A DNA stretch of 41,454 bases from Avoscillospira sp045589035 (GTDB lineage Bacteria > Bacillota > Clostridia > Oscillospirales > Oscillospiraceae). The DNA is taken from positions 1 through 41,454 of the forward strand of contig JAZNFJ010000119.1 of NCBI GenBank assembly GCA_045589035.1, in the 5' to 3' direction. The notes under the pieces are model-generated. The model did no database searches. It was not told the DNA's origin and was given only the letters and a program-made list of their open reading frames with translations. The position numbers and the translations under genes were made by a program. This document shows, piece by piece, positions 17,014 through 26,641 of this stretch. The stretch's first letter is position 1, and every line of letters starts with the position of its first letter.

Positions 17014-18292
17014 GAGTGAACAGAACTTTCCCCGTGTTTTGATTATCAGCAATGAGTGTCTATCTCCGAGCAGCTCCAACGGCCGCACGTTGCGGAATTT
17101 TTTCCTGGGTTGGACCAGGGAGAATCTGGCACAGTTTTATATCCATGCAAAAGAACCGGATTTTGATGTCTGCGGCAATTACTACTGCGTCACCGACGGG
17201 CAGGCCCTTCGGGCCTTTCTGGGAAAAGGCAAGTCCGGCGGTGTGGTGACGGAATCCCCCAAGACTGAAGGCGGACAGGCCAATCTGAAGCAGAGCCGCG
17301 GCCGCAATGCCAAGACCATGCTGGCTAGAGAACTGATCTGGAACAGCAAACGGTGGGGCTACAAAGCCTTTGCCCAGTGGGTGGAGGCCTTTGATCCCCA
17401 AGTGCTGCTTCTGCAGGCCGGTGACTGCGGCTTTATGTGCAAGCTGGCGCGCAAGCTTGCAAAAAAGCATAACATTCCCCTTGTGGTCTATAACAGCGAG
17501 GGGTATTACTTCAAAAAATTCGATTATTTCCGGGCAACGGGTCTGGCCCACAGACTCTACCCCGTGTTTTACGGACAGTTCTGCCGGCAGTTCCGCAAAG
17601 TGATGCAGATGGCAGCAGAAACCATCTACATCTGCGAGCCTCTGCAGCAGGACTATGACAGGGAGTTTTCCCATTCCTCCCATACGGTCTACACCGCCAC
17701 CGGTGTGACCGCGGCGGAAAAGCAGCCCCACGAGGGCTTTGTGGCATCTTATCTGGGCAATCTGGGTGTTGGTCGCCATGAGCCGCTGATCGAGATCGGC
17801 AATGCCCTGCAGAAGATATCCCCGGAATTGCGGCTGAATGTCTACGGCAAGGCACCCAACGAACAGGTGCAGGCGGCATTGGAAAGCTGCCCCGGCATCT
17901 GCATGAAGGGCTTTGTGCCCTACGAGCAGGTGGTGGAGGTGCTGCAGCAGAGCGATCTGTTAGTCCACGGCGAGAGTCAGGACCCCTTCTACCGAGAGGA
18001 TCTGAAATACGGCTTCTCCACCAAAATGGCGGATTCTCTGGCAAGCGGAACCTGTTTCCTGCTTTATGCCGCACCGGAACTGGCCTGCGCCCGTTATCTG
18101 AAAGAGCGGCAGGCAGCTTACGTGGTGTCTGACCCGGAAGAACTGGAGCAGACCCTGCGGCTGCTGGTGGAAGACCCCTCGGCACGCAGTCGATACTTGG
18201 AAAACGCGGCAAAGACCGTCCGAGAAAATCACCGGGAAGAAGTGGGCATTGCCCGCTTCCAGGAAATTTTGAGAAAGGCAGCACAGGCATGA
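17003..18292 (+). CDS. GT4-like glycosyltransferase
   Basis: 429 residues with a GT-B fold: an N-terminal Rossmann region (RVLIISNECLSP..NGRTLRN), a linker, and a C-terminal donor-binding half (VASYLGNLG, MKGFVPYEQV, HGESQDPFYREDLKYGFSTKMADSLASG). The E-x7-E motif typical of family 4 is not clean, so the family assignment is moderate. The gene overlaps both neighbours by 4-11 bases, so it is translated within the operon. Confidence 0.82.
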   Translation: MKYKSEQNFPRVLIISNECLSPSSSNGRTLRNFFLGWTRENLAQFYIHAKEPDFDVCGNYYCVTDGQALRAFLGKGKSGGVVTESPKTEGGQANLKQSRGRNAKTMLARELIWNSKRWGYKAFAQWVEAFDPQVLLLQAGDCGFMCKLARKLAKKHNIPLVVYNSEGYYFKKFDYFRATGLAHRLYPVFYGQFCRQFRKVMQMAAETIYICEPLQQDYDREFSHSSHTVYTATGVTAAEKQPHEGFVASYLGNLGVGRHEPLIEIGNALQKISPELRLNVYGKAPNEQVQAALESCPGICMKGFVPYEQVVEVLQQSDLLVHGESQDPFYREDLKYGFSTKMADSLASGTCFLLYAAPELACARYLKERQAAYVVSDPEELEQTLRLLVEDPSARSRYLENAAKTVRENHREEVGIARFQEILRKAAQA

Positions 18293-19491
18293 AGATTTTG
18301 CAGGTAAATTGTGTCTACGGTAAAGGCAGCACAGGTAAGATCACCCGGGACAATCATCAGGAACTGTTGGCGCGGGGATACGAATCCGTGGTCTGCTACG
18401 GCAGAGGTGCGTCTGTGTCCGAAACCCATGTATACAAAACCTGTGGGGAAGCCTATTCCAAACTGAATAACCTGCTGACACGATTTACCGGTCTGATGTA
18501 CGGTGGCTGCTTCTTCTCCACCAACAAGCTGATTTCTATCATCAAAAAAGAAAAGCCCGATGTGGTGCATCTGCAGTGCATCAATGGCTATTTTGTCAAT
18601 GTCTATCGGCTGATCACATGGCTGAAGAATCATCGCATCAAGACCCTTGTGACCCTCCATGCGGAGTTCATGCACACGGGAAGCTGCGGCTATGCCTTGG
18701 AGTGCGAAAAATGGAGAACCGGCTGCGGCAACTGCCCCAGAGTGAAGCAGGAGACCAGATCTCTGTTTTTTGACGGCACGGCAGCCTCCTGGAAGAAAAT
18801 GAAAAAAGCCTTCGAGGGCTTTGAAGAAGACTGCATGGTGACCTCTGTGTCCCCCTGGCTCATGGAACGGGCACAGTCGTCACCTATTTTGGCAAACTTG
18901 CGCCATGTGACAGTGATGAACGGCTTGGATACAAATGTATTTCGCCCTGTTCATGGGACAGAAATTCGGGAAAAGCTGGGCATCGACGACCGAAAAATGG
19001 TGCTTCATGTGACAGCTGCTTTCTCTACAGAACCGGGCCACATTAAGGGTGGTGCCTTTGTGGTGGAACTGGCAAAGCGACTGCCGGAGATGGTGTTTGT
19101 AGTGGTAGGAAGCCGAAATCCGGATATGGAACTGCCCACAAATGTTATCAACGTTGGCAGATTGGAGAATCAGGAAGAACTGGCGGCATACTATTCTGCT
19201 GCCGATGTGATGCTGCTGACCAGCAAACGGGAGACCTTTTCCATGGTGGTGGCAGAAAGCCTGTGCTGTGGTACGCCCGTTGTGGGATTTAAAGCCGGTG
19301 CGCCGGAAGGAATTGCGCTGCCCAAGTACAGCGATTTTGCCGAATATGGCGATCTGGACGGGCTTCAGAAGCTGTTGGTGCAGTATTGCACGGCGAGAGC
19401 AGATGCTGCCGAAGCCCATGAGGCCTACGGAAAAAAGCAGATGACCGATGCGTATATCAAATGCTATGAGGAACTGGTATGGAAAAATTAA
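18289..19491 (+). CDS. GT4-family glycosyltransferase
   Basis: 400 residues with a GT-B fold. MKILQVNCVYGKGSTGKI begins the N-terminal domain. HAEFMHTGSCGYALECEKW and TGCGNCP form a Cys-rich loop common in this WcaC/WcaL-like group. The C-terminal half carries SKRETFSMVVAESLCCGTPVVGF, with the E-x7-E donor-binding feature. It overlaps the previous gene by ATGA and the next by 13 bases. The sugar is not predictable. Confidence 0.9.
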   Translation: MKILQVNCVYGKGSTGKITRDNHQELLARGYESVVCYGRGASVSETHVYKTCGEAYSKLNNLLTRFTGLMYGGCFFSTNKLISIIKKEKPDVVHLQCINGYFVNVYRLITWLKNHRIKTLVTLHAEFMHTGSCGYALECEKWRTGCGNCPRVKQETRSLFFDGTAASWKKMKKAFEGFEEDCMVTSVSPWLMERAQSSPILANLRHVTVMNGLDTNVFRPVHGTEIREKLGIDDRKMVLHVTAAFSTEPGHIKGGAFVVELAKRLPEMVFVVVGSRNPDMELPTNVINVGRLENQEELAAYYSAADVMLLTSKRETFSMVVAESLCCGTPVVGFKAGAPEGIALPKYSDFAEYGDLDGLQKLLVQYCTARADAAEAHEAYGKKQMTDAYIKCYEELVWKN

Positions 19492-20702
19492 GTGCAGACA
19501 GTAAAGTTTATATATTGGAAACAATACTCCTCTTTTGTATTTGTTTCTTTATCATGAAGGAAAAAGAGAGCTTGGTCAGCTTGCTGTTCCATATGACCTT
19601 TTTTCTACTGGTTTTTACCTTTTTGCTGCAGCTTTGGATGATACCGAAGCTGAATGGTTTGCATATTCTGGCTGTTGTGACGATTGTAATTTCCTTTATT
19701 CATGTGACCATGCAGGCAGAAACAATTGCTTTTGCGTATTACAAAAAGTTGATTATATTCTCCTGTACTGTGATGATGCTGCCGATTGCAAACGGAATAT
19801 ATGTGAATAAAAAGCTGGTGGACTGGGTTCTGGGGATCAATTTGTCTATTGCGGCACTGTATATAGTGATGTACTGGGGCTTTGGAGTTAGAGGCTATGT
19901 TGATGTTTACTTGTGCCTCAACTTCTCAAACCCTAATCTGACGGGTATGTTTCTGTTGCATTCCTTGCTTTATTGCGCAATTGCTTTTTATCGTTACCGC
20001 CATTGGTTTGTACGGGCGGTAATCGTGGTGTTGTTTTTAGCCCTGTTTTGGCTGTTGAAGGAAACTGGCACCAGAAGTGCGATTTTGGCATTGATTGGTT
20101 TCGGTGCTTTTGCGATCTTCAATGTTGTCTTGAAGAAAGATGTCAGAATATCTCCCGCCATGTCTTTTGTTTTGATTTTGGCACCCTTGTTGATTGCGTT
20201 TGTATATCTGGGCATGGCAAAGAGCGGCATTTTGGAGAAATGGTTTTCTTCCTTTTCTGCGAGAGGAAAGAACCTGCACTCCAGAGAGGCGATCTGGGAG
20301 TATGTGCTGGCATATTATGAGCGTTCGCCTGTGATCGGCGCTTATTATGATATCAGCGGTGGCAGAGGTATGTCCCAGATGCACAATACCCATCTGGATG
20401 TGCTTGTTTCTTATGGAACGGTGCCCTTTGTACTGTTCATCCTAACTATGCATGCCGGTGTAAGAAAAATCCTGGATGAAGCAAGATCGGAATTCGGACA
20501 TATGTGCATATTTGCCTTTTATGCAGTTTTGCTGCTGGGTACATTTGAGGCGGCATTGGTTTCCGGCGGCGTTGGATTGTATGTTTTGAGTTTTGGTTTT
20601 TTGATTTTGGCCAGATATGATGAGCAAGAAGAGATGCTCGAAGAAGGAATGTTTGTTCCCGCCGATAACCAGGGCTCATATCTTAGAGCCAGACGATATT
20701 AA
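19479..20702 (+). CDS. wzy: Wzy-like O-antigen/capsule polymerase
   Basis: 407 residues, very hydrophobic, with roughly ten to twelve membrane spans and a larger external loop near the C-terminal third containing HNTHLDVLVSYG, resembling the Wzy_C/O-antigen ligase motif. It should join lipid-linked repeat units on the outer face of the membrane. Sequence is poorly conserved in this family, so the call rests on topology, motif and operon. Base composition becomes strikingly AT-rich here: a hand count over 19501-19560 gives 16 G+C in 60, against 31 in 60 over 25741-25800 in capE. Confidence 0.82.
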   Translation: MEKLSADSKVYILETILLFCICFFIMKEKESLVSLLFHMTFFLLVFTFLLQLWMIPKLNGLHILAVVTIVISFIHVTMQAETIAFAYYKKLIIFSCTVMMLPIANGIYVNKKLVDWVLGINLSIAALYIVMYWGFGVRGYVDVYLCLNFSNPNLTGMFLLHSLLYCAIAFYRYRHWFVRAVIVVLFLALFWLLKETGTRSAILALIGFGAFAIFNVVLKKDVRISPAMSFVLILAPLLIAFVYLGMAKSGILEKWFSSFSARGKNLHSREAIWEYVLAYYERSPVIGAYYDISGGRGMSQMHNTHLDVLVSYGTVPFVLFILTMHAGVRKILDEARSEFGHMCIFAFYAVLLLGTFEAALVSGGVGLYVLSFGFLILARYDEQEEMLEEGMFVPADNQGSYLRARRY

Positions 20703-20749
20703 TGGCTGAAACGGAATGTTTCGGTCATGGGGAAACAGGAGTTTGCAAT

Positions 20750-21730
20750 ATGGAAATTGATTTTGTCATACCCTGGGTAGATGGCAGTGACCCCCAATGG
20801 GTCAGTGTTCGCAACCAATACAGCAACAACCCTATCAGTGAGGCCCAATACCGTGACTGGGATATTCTGAAATACTGGTTTCGTGCCGTGGAGAAGTATG
20901 CACCATGGGTCAGAAGAATTCATTTTGTGACCTTTAATCAGGTGCCTCAATGGCTCAATAAGGACCATGAAAAACTGCATCTGGTAGATCATAAGGACTA
21001 TATTCCGGAGGAATATTTGCCCACTTTCAGTTCTCATGCGATTGAATTGAATTTCCATCGGATCGAAGGTTTGGCGGAGCACTTTGTCTACTTTAACGAC
21101 GATATGTTCCTTGGGGCACCGGTGAAGGAAACGGACTTCTTTGTGGACGGAAAACCCTGTGAAAGCCCCATAATGTCCGCCATGACCCCCTCTGTGGTGG
21201 GGGACCCCTTTGTTCACTATCTGTGCAACAATCTCAGCGTGATTAATGCCCATTTCCCCAAGCGGGCGACCTTAAAGGGGTATTTCAAAAAGTGGTTTGC
21301 CCCCTGCTATGGAAAGCTGCTGTTGAAAAATTTTTATTACGGCATCCTTGGCAAATTCACCGGCTTTCAGAATTTCCATCTGCCCAGCTCTATGCTGAAG
21401 TCCAACTTTGAGGAAGTGTGGAACTTGGAGCCGGAACTGCTGCAAAATACCTGCAGCCACAAGTTCCGCAGCCGGGAAGATGTGAACCAGTATGTCATGA
21501 GTCAATACAATATCTGCAAGGGTAATTTCACACCCAGAAAGCCAAATATCGGAAAATTTTTCACCATTGGCGCCAATAGCGAGGAGATGTACCGGAGTCT
21601 TCGTACCGGTCGGTATAAGTTGCTGTGCCTCAATGACAATGTGGAGGCCATCGATTTTGAAGGGGAAAAACAGAAACTGGTGGAGATTTTTGAGGAGATA
21701 TTCCCGCAAAAGTCGTCTTTTGAACTTTAA
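20750..21730 (+). CDS. Stealth-family phosphosugar transferase
   Basis: 326 residues with the Stealth conserved regions in order: CR1 MEIDFVIPWVDGSDPQW at the N-terminus, CR2 YRDWDILKYWFRAVEKYAPW through HFVYFNDDMFLG, CR3 HKFRSREDVNQY and CR4 CLNDN. Known members transfer hexose-1-phosphate or a sugar phosphate, forming phosphodiester-linked capsules. The ATG at 20750 has AGGAG eight bases upstream and places CR1 at the start. An upstream ATG at 20702 overlaps the previous stop and would add 16 residues. It implies phosphodiester bonds in the polymer. Confidence 0.9.
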   Translation: MEIDFVIPWVDGSDPQWVSVRNQYSNNPISEAQYRDWDILKYWFRAVEKYAPWVRRIHFVTFNQVPQWLNKDHEKLHLVDHKDYIPEEYLPTFSSHAIELNFHRIEGLAEHFVYFNDDMFLGAPVKETDFFVDGKPCESPIMSAMTPSVVGDPFVHYLCNNLSVINAHFPKRATLKGYFKKWFAPCYGKLLLKNFYYGILGKFTGFQNFHLPSSMLKSNFEEVWNLEPELLQNTCSHKFRSREDVNQYVMSQYNICKGNFTPRKPNIGKFFTIGANSEEMYRSLRTGRYKLLCLNDNVEAIDFEGEKQKLVEIFEEIFPQKSSFEL

Positions 21731-21733
21731 TTT

Positions 21734-22909
21734 ATGAATAAATTTGTATTTTCAACCAATCGGTTGACCTTTCATCAAACTGAATTTTGCAAAGCGATGG
21801 TTGAGGCCAGCGATTTTTCTGTGTTGGTAAACCAGCCGATCGTGCCGGGTGAGGAACATAAATATCCGGATTACAAAGACTATCGCCACCTTCTGGTGGA
21901 GTCCTACGATATTCCGGAAGATGTCTGCCGTCAATTGCTGGTGGATGCAGATGTGGTTGTTTTCGGCAATGCCCCGGAAAATATGATTATGGAACGCCTG
22001 AAAAAGGGCAGACTGACGCTCCGTTATGCAGAGCGGTTTTATAAAAATGGAAAATCGTTTAAGAATTGGCTGCGGGACTATGTGGGTGCCTGGCTCCATC
22101 ACGGTAGATTTCAGAAATATCCCATCTATATGCTCTGTGCCAGTGCCTATACGGCAATAGATGCAGCCCGGTTTGGCAATTACAAAAACCGCTGTTTCCG
22201 CTGGGGCTATTTCCCGGAAACGAGAGTCTACGAAACCTCCCTCTGGGAGAGGGAAAAGCAGCAGGATGTCCCGACGGTTCTTTGGGCCGGCCGGATGATC
22301 GATTGGAAGCATCCGAATGATGCGATTCTGGCAGCAGAAAAGCTGAAGAAAAGCGGATATCATTTCCGCATGAAACTCATTGGCAGCGGCCCCATGGAGG
22401 AACAGCTGCAGCAGATGGTCGCGAAGAAAAACTTGTCCGATTGTGTGGAACTTCTTGGATTGAAGAGCCCGGAGGAAGTCCGCTCCTATATGGAGCAGGC
22501 GAATATCTATCTCTTTACCAGCGATTTTGGCGAAGGCTGGGGTGCGGTTCTCAATGAGAGTATGAACTCTGCTTGCGCGGTGGTAACCAGTCATGCGGTC
22601 GGTGCGGCACCCTTCCTCGTCAAAGACGGGGAAAACGGCTGTATTTACCGCTCCGGCGATGTGGATATGCTGGTGGAAAAAGTGAAGGCCCTTCTGGATC
22701 ATCCGATGGAGCAGAGGAGACTGGGCGAAGCAGCATACAAAACCATAACGGAAACATGGAATGCACAGACGGCAGCCGAAAGATTGTTGGTGCTGGCAGA
22801 CTGCCTGAGAAGCGGCAAAGAAGTACCTTTTAGAGATGGACCCTGCAGCAAGGCAGAAATCTTAAGAGAAAATTGGATTGCGTATAAAGATGAGGTGGAA
22901 TATAGATGA
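21734..22909 (+). CDS. GT4-family glycosyltransferase
   Basis: 391 residues. The N-terminal half is unusual (MNKFVFSTNRLTFHQTEFCKAM). The C-terminal half is typical GT4: VLWAGRMIDWKHPNDAI, LIGSGPMEEQL, LLGLKSPEEV, TSDFGEGWGAVLNESMNSACAVV. It is cytoplasmic or peripheral and adds one sugar of the repeat unit. It starts three bases after the Stealth stop with only a weak ribosome binding site and overlaps the next gene by ATGA. Confidence 0.9.
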   Translation: MNKFVFSTNRLTFHQTEFCKAMVEASDFSVLVNQPIVPGEEHKYPDYKDYRHLLVESYDIPEDVCRQLLVDADVVVFGNAPENMIMERLKKGRLTLRYAERFYKNGKSFKNWLRDYVGAWLHHGRFQKYPIYMLCASAYTAIDAARFGNYKNRCFRWGYFPETRVYETSLWEREKQQDVPTVLWAGRMIDWKHPNDAILAAEKLKKSGYHFRMKLIGSGPMEEQLQQMVAKKNLSDCVELLGLKSPEEVRSYMEQANIYLFTSDFGEGWGAVLNESMNSACAVVTSHAVGAAPFLVKDGENGCIYRSGDVDMLVEKVKALLDHPMEQRRLGEAAYKTITETWNAQTAAERLLVLADCLRSGKEVPFRDGPCSKAEILRENWIAYKDEVEYR

Positions 22910-24057
22910 AAATACTGTTTGTGTCTGAGCTATATCCCAGCGATGAGAAACCGCAATACTGTATTTTTATTGAGCAACAGGCGCAGGCACTTCGGGAATT
23001 GGGAAACGATGTGGATGTGCTGCGCTTGAAAAGAAGCGAAAATGTGAATCAGTCTCTGAGGATGGAGAGTGTGCGCAACGGGTTGCGAATCTTTTGCTGG
23101 GAATACTTTTCTTCAAAGCGGGATGAGCTGCTGATGACACCGTTAAAAAGAGATCTGATCAAATCCTTCCTGTTGAAGGAAAACTATCATGTCATTTCGC
23201 TACATATTGGCAGCACGCGGCCATTCAAGGCAATTGCCAATGTGTGCAAAGGGAATTCTACAAAAGTATTTGCACACTTTCATGGGTTAAATGTGTGGAG
23301 AGATTATTATCAATCCACGAAGCAGGCAATCGTAAGATCCTATAAAAACTTGCACAGAATGGCGCTGTTAAATCGCATTGACGGTGCAATTGGAGTAAGC
23401 GACTGCACTTGCCAAAAAATTCGCTTACACTATCATGGACCGGTTTTTACCGTATACAACGGAGTCGATTTAACGCGCTTTGTTGGAATGAAAAATGTGG
23501 ATACGGAAGTGTTTCGGATCCTTTGTGTTGCAAACTTAATTCCGCTGAAAGGACAATCCTACTTGATACAAGCGGTTGCCAAGGTTATCAAACAGGGACA
23601 CCGTGTTGAATTGGTTTTGGTCGGTGAAGGACCTGAGCGGGAACGGCTGCAAAACATGTGTGCCCAGCTTGGCATAGACAATGCGGTTCACTTTTTGGGA
23701 GTTTTACCGTATGACGATGTTGCCCGACAGATGGCTTTGTCTGATATCTTCATTATGCCGTCGCATTTTGAAGCCTTTGGGTGTGTATATGTAGAAGCAA
23801 TGGCAACGGGGACTTTAACTTGCGGTTGCAGATTGTATGGTGCTGCTGAAATTATAAATGATCGAACAGATGGACTTCTGTTTGAGGAGAAGAATGTCGA
23901 TGCAATTGTGGATACGATTACATATGCTATTGAAAATCCAGAAGAAGCACAAAGAATGGCGGAAAACGGCATTCAGAAGGCTGCAGTGTTTTCTTGGCGG
24001 AAATCGGCTGAAAGTTTAGAAAAGGTGTATCGGGGTGCGTTGCATTCTGGTTTGTAA
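22906..24057 (+). CDS. GT4-family glycosyltransferase
   Basis: 383 residues with a complete GT-B pattern: MKILFVSELYPSDEKPQY, an internal NGVDLTRF, LIPLKGQSYLIQAV, LVGEGPERERL and PSHFEAFGCVYVEAMATGT, with the E-x7-E feature. It begins by ATGA overlap with the previous gene. It is AT-richer than the flanking cap genes, like the rest of this central block. Donor sugar unknown. Confidence 0.92.
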   Translation: MKILFVSELYPSDEKPQYCIFIEQQAQALRELGNDVDVLRLKRSENVNQSLRMESVRNGLRIFCWEYFSSKRDELLMTPLKRDLIKSFLLKENYHVISLHIGSTRPFKAIANVCKGNSTKVFAHFHGLNVWRDYYQSTKQAIVRSYKNLHRMALLNRIDGAIGVSDCTCQKIRLHYHGPVFTVYNGVDLTRFVGMKNVDTEVFRILCVANLIPLKGQSYLIQAVAKVIKQGHRVELVLVGEGPERERLQNMCAQLGIDNAVHFLGVLPYDDVARQMALSDIFIMPSHFEAFGCVYVEAMATGTLTCGCRLYGAAEIINDRTDGLLFEEKNVDAIVDTITYAIENPEEAQRMAENGIQKAAVFSWRKSAESLEKVYRGALHSGL

Positions 24058-24090
24058 GGAATGAAAGAAGAATAAAAATTGGCTGAGAAT

Positions 24091-25596
24091 ATGGTAAACG
24101 AAAAAAAACAAATATCCATTGGCGCAATCATCTCTTATGCGACGATCGCGTTTAATATTTTGACAGGCCTGCTGTACACACCGTGGATGATCCGCGAAAT
24201 TGGAGATGACCAATATGCGCTGTATACGCTGGCGATTTCGGTCATTAATATTTTTATGCTGGACTTTGGTATTAGCTCTGCTGTGGCGAAGTTCCTTTCC
24301 AATTATTATGCTGCGGGACAACATAACGAAGTAAACAGATTCATGGGTATTGTGTATAAGCTGTTTATTTGTCTTGCAGGTATCATTGCTGTTTTGCTGT
24401 TCGGGTTTTATTTTTTGATAGATGGAATTTATCAAAATCTGACACCCGAGGAGCTGGTCATATATAAACGGCTTTTCATTATTGTTGCATCATATAGCGT
24501 ACTCTGTTTCCCTTTTACGACCAACAACAGTGTCTTAATGGCCAATGAACGCTTCATTGCTGTTAAACTATGTGGCTTTGGGCAGAAAGCTGTGAGTGTC
24601 CTTTTGATTGTAATTACACTCGTAGCGAAGATGGGCGTATATGCCATGGTTTTGGCCAATGCATTAAGCAATGTTGTTTTTGTAGCGATTAAATATCTGT
24701 GCATAAAAAAAGAAACATCGCTGCGGGCTGACTTTAAATTTTGGGATAAATCTGTGGCTAGACAGCTGTTTGATTATTCTGTATGGGTTACGGTTGGTAA
24801 TATTGCAGGCAGATTTATTTTTTCCATCATGCCCACCATCATTGCTGCTTTGATCGGTTCTGTGGAAGTGACGATATTTGGCTTGGCTTCATCTCTGGAA
24901 GGTTATGTCTTTTCTTTTTCTGAGGCAATCAATGGCATGTTTATGCCGAAGATATCCAGAATTCTTGGGCAGAAAAGCGCAACCCAAAAGCTATCGGACT
25001 TGATGGGAAAGGTTGGCCGTTTTCATGTAATCTCCATTGGGTTGATCTACCTCGGCTTTATATGTGTGGGAAGAGAGTTTGTCACATTGTGGCTGGGGGA
25101 TGGCTATGAGTTGGTGTATATTTGCGCGCTGATCCTAATTTTTCCCAGTATGATAGATGTTCCGCAGCAAATTGCCAGAACTGCGTTGCTGGCAAAAGAT
25201 ATTGTCAAGGAGCAAGCTTTGATCTACATAGGAATGGCAGTTGCCAATGTAATATGCAGTTTTGTCCTGCTTCCGCTGATTGGTGTGGTGGGAGCTGCAA
25301 TATCTATATGTATAGCCTATCTGCTGAGAACAGTTGCATTTAATGTGCTTTACCACAAAAGACTGTCCATTGATATAGGAGCCTACTTTAAGAAAACCTA
25401 TATTAGATGGTGTGGTGTTGCATTGGGGACATTGGCAGTTGGGCTTGCAATCGGGGAATTTATACCTGAAGTTAGTTGGATTGGCCTCTTTGGAAAAGCT
25501 GTGCTGATTGTTCTGGTATATCTTTTGCTCCTGTGGGCAGTTGGATTAAATAAGAATGAGCATAAACAAATATTGAGCATGATAAAAAGAAGGTAA
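24091..25596 (+). CDS. wzx: Wzx-type polysaccharide flippase
   Basis: 501 residues, about fourteen membrane spans, of the MATE/oligosaccharide flippase superfamily. The start ISIGAIISYATIAFNILTGLLYTPWMIREIG is characteristic of the polysaccharide transporter branch. It flips lipid-linked repeat units for the Wzy polymerase. The ATG at 24091 gives the best alignment in my judgement. A TTG at 24079, in frame, has a weak AAGAAG site. A 33-base spacer precedes the gene, the largest gap in the central block apart from the one before the Stealth gene. Confidence 0.92.
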   Translation: MVNEKKQISIGAIISYATIAFNILTGLLYTPWMIREIGDDQYALYTLAISVINIFMLDFGISSAVAKFLSNYYAAGQHNEVNRFMGIVYKLFICLAGIIAVLLFGFYFLIDGIYQNLTPEELVIYKRLFIIVASYSVLCFPFTTNNSVLMANERFIAVKLCGFGQKAVSVLLIVITLVAKMGVYAMVLANALSNVVFVAIKYLCIKKETSLRADFKFWDKSVARQLFDYSVWVTVGNIAGRFIFSIMPTIIAALIGSVEVTIFGLASSLEGYVFSFSEAINGMFMPKISRILGQKSATQKLSDLMGKVGRFHVISIGLIYLGFICVGREFVTLWLGDGYELVYICALILIFPSMIDVPQQIARTALLAKDIVKEQALIYIGMAVANVICSFVLLPLIGVVGAAISICIAYLLRTVAFNVLYHKRLSIDIGAYFKKTYIRWCGVALGTLAVGLAIGEFIPEVSWIGLFGKAVLIVLVYLLLLWAVGLNKNEHKQILSMIKRR

Positions 25597-25600
25597 TGTT

Positions 25601-26641
25601 ATGAGTCTTTTTACCAACAAAACTTTGATGATCACCGGCGGTACCGGCTCTTTCGGCAACGCCGTTCTCAACCGTTTCCTGCAGACCGACATCGGCGAGA
25701 TCCGTGTGTTCTCCCGTGACGAAAAGAAGCAGGACGATATGCGCCATGAATTCCAGGCGAAGATGCCCGAAGCAGCCGGTAAGATCAAATTCTTTATCGG
25801 CGATGTGCGGGATCTGGCTTCTGTGAAGAATGCCATGCACGGCGTGGACTACATTTTCCATGCAGCAGCCCTGAAGCAGGTGCCTTCCTGCGAATTCTTC
25901 CCCATGGAAGCCGTCAAGACCAATGTCATCGGCACGGACAATGTGCTGACCGCCGCCATTGATGCCGGTGTCAAGGCTGTCATCTGCCTGTCTACGGACA
26001 AGGCCGCCTATCCCATCAATGCCATGGGCACTTCCAAGGCCATGATGGAAAAGGTGGTGGTGGCAAAGAGCCGTACCACCGATCATACCAAGATCTGCTG
26101 CACCCGCTACGGCAATGTCATGTGTTCCCGCGGCTCTGTGATCCCCCTGTGGATCGATCAGATCAAGAACGGCACCCCCATCACCATCACCGAGCCTTCC
26201 ATGACCCGCTTCGTCATGTCTTTGGAGGAAGCGGTGGATCTGGTGCTGTTTGCCTTTGAGAACGGTTCCAGCGGTGACATTCTGGTCCAGAAAGCCCCTG
26301 CCTGCACCATCGAAACCCTGGCAAAAGCGGTCACAGGCCTCTTTGCCCCCGACCATGAGATCAAGGTCATTGGCATCCGCCATGGCGAAAAGATGTATGA
26401 AACCCTGCTGACCAACGAAGAATGCGCCAATGCCACCGATCTGGGCGAGTTCTACCGCGTGCCCTGCGACAAGCGGGATCTGAACTACGACAAGTATTTC
26501 AAAGACGGTGATGTGACCAGAAACACTCTGACGGAGTTCAACTCCAGCAACACCGAACTGCTGAATGTGGAGCAGGTGCAGAAGAAGTTGCTGGAACTGG
26601 CTTATATTCGCGAAGAATTGGACGCATGGGAGAACAAGTAA
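25601..26641 (+). CDS. capE: CapE-type UDP-GlcNAc 5-inverting 4,6-dehydratase
   Basis: 346 residues, extended SDR fold. GGTGSFG (13-19) binds NAD(P). STDKAAYPINAMGTSK (131-146) carries Lys146, but Met142 occupies the place of the usual SDR Tyr, as I recall for the CapE branch. The family converts UDP-GlcNAc to the L-arabino 4-keto sugar, first step to UDP-L-FucNAc. capF and capG homologues follow, so the pathway is complete here. GC content returns to the higher level from this gene on. Confidence 0.92.
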   Translation: MSLFTNKTLMITGGTGSFGNAVLNRFLQTDIGEIRVFSRDEKKQDDMRHEFQAKMPEAAGKIKFFIGDVRDLASVKNAMHGVDYIFHAAALKQVPSCEFFPMEAVKTNVIGTDNVLTAAIDAGVKAVICLSTDKAAYPINAMGTSKAMMEKVVVAKSRTTDHTKICCTRYGNVMCSRGSVIPLWIDQIKNGTPITITEPSMTRFVMSLEEAVDLVLFAFENGSSGDILVQKAPACTIETLAKAVTGLFAPDHEIKVIGIRHGEKMYETLLTNEECANATDLGEFYRVPCDKRDLNYDKYFKDGDVTRNTLTEFNSSNTELLNVEQVQKKLLELAYIREELDAWENK

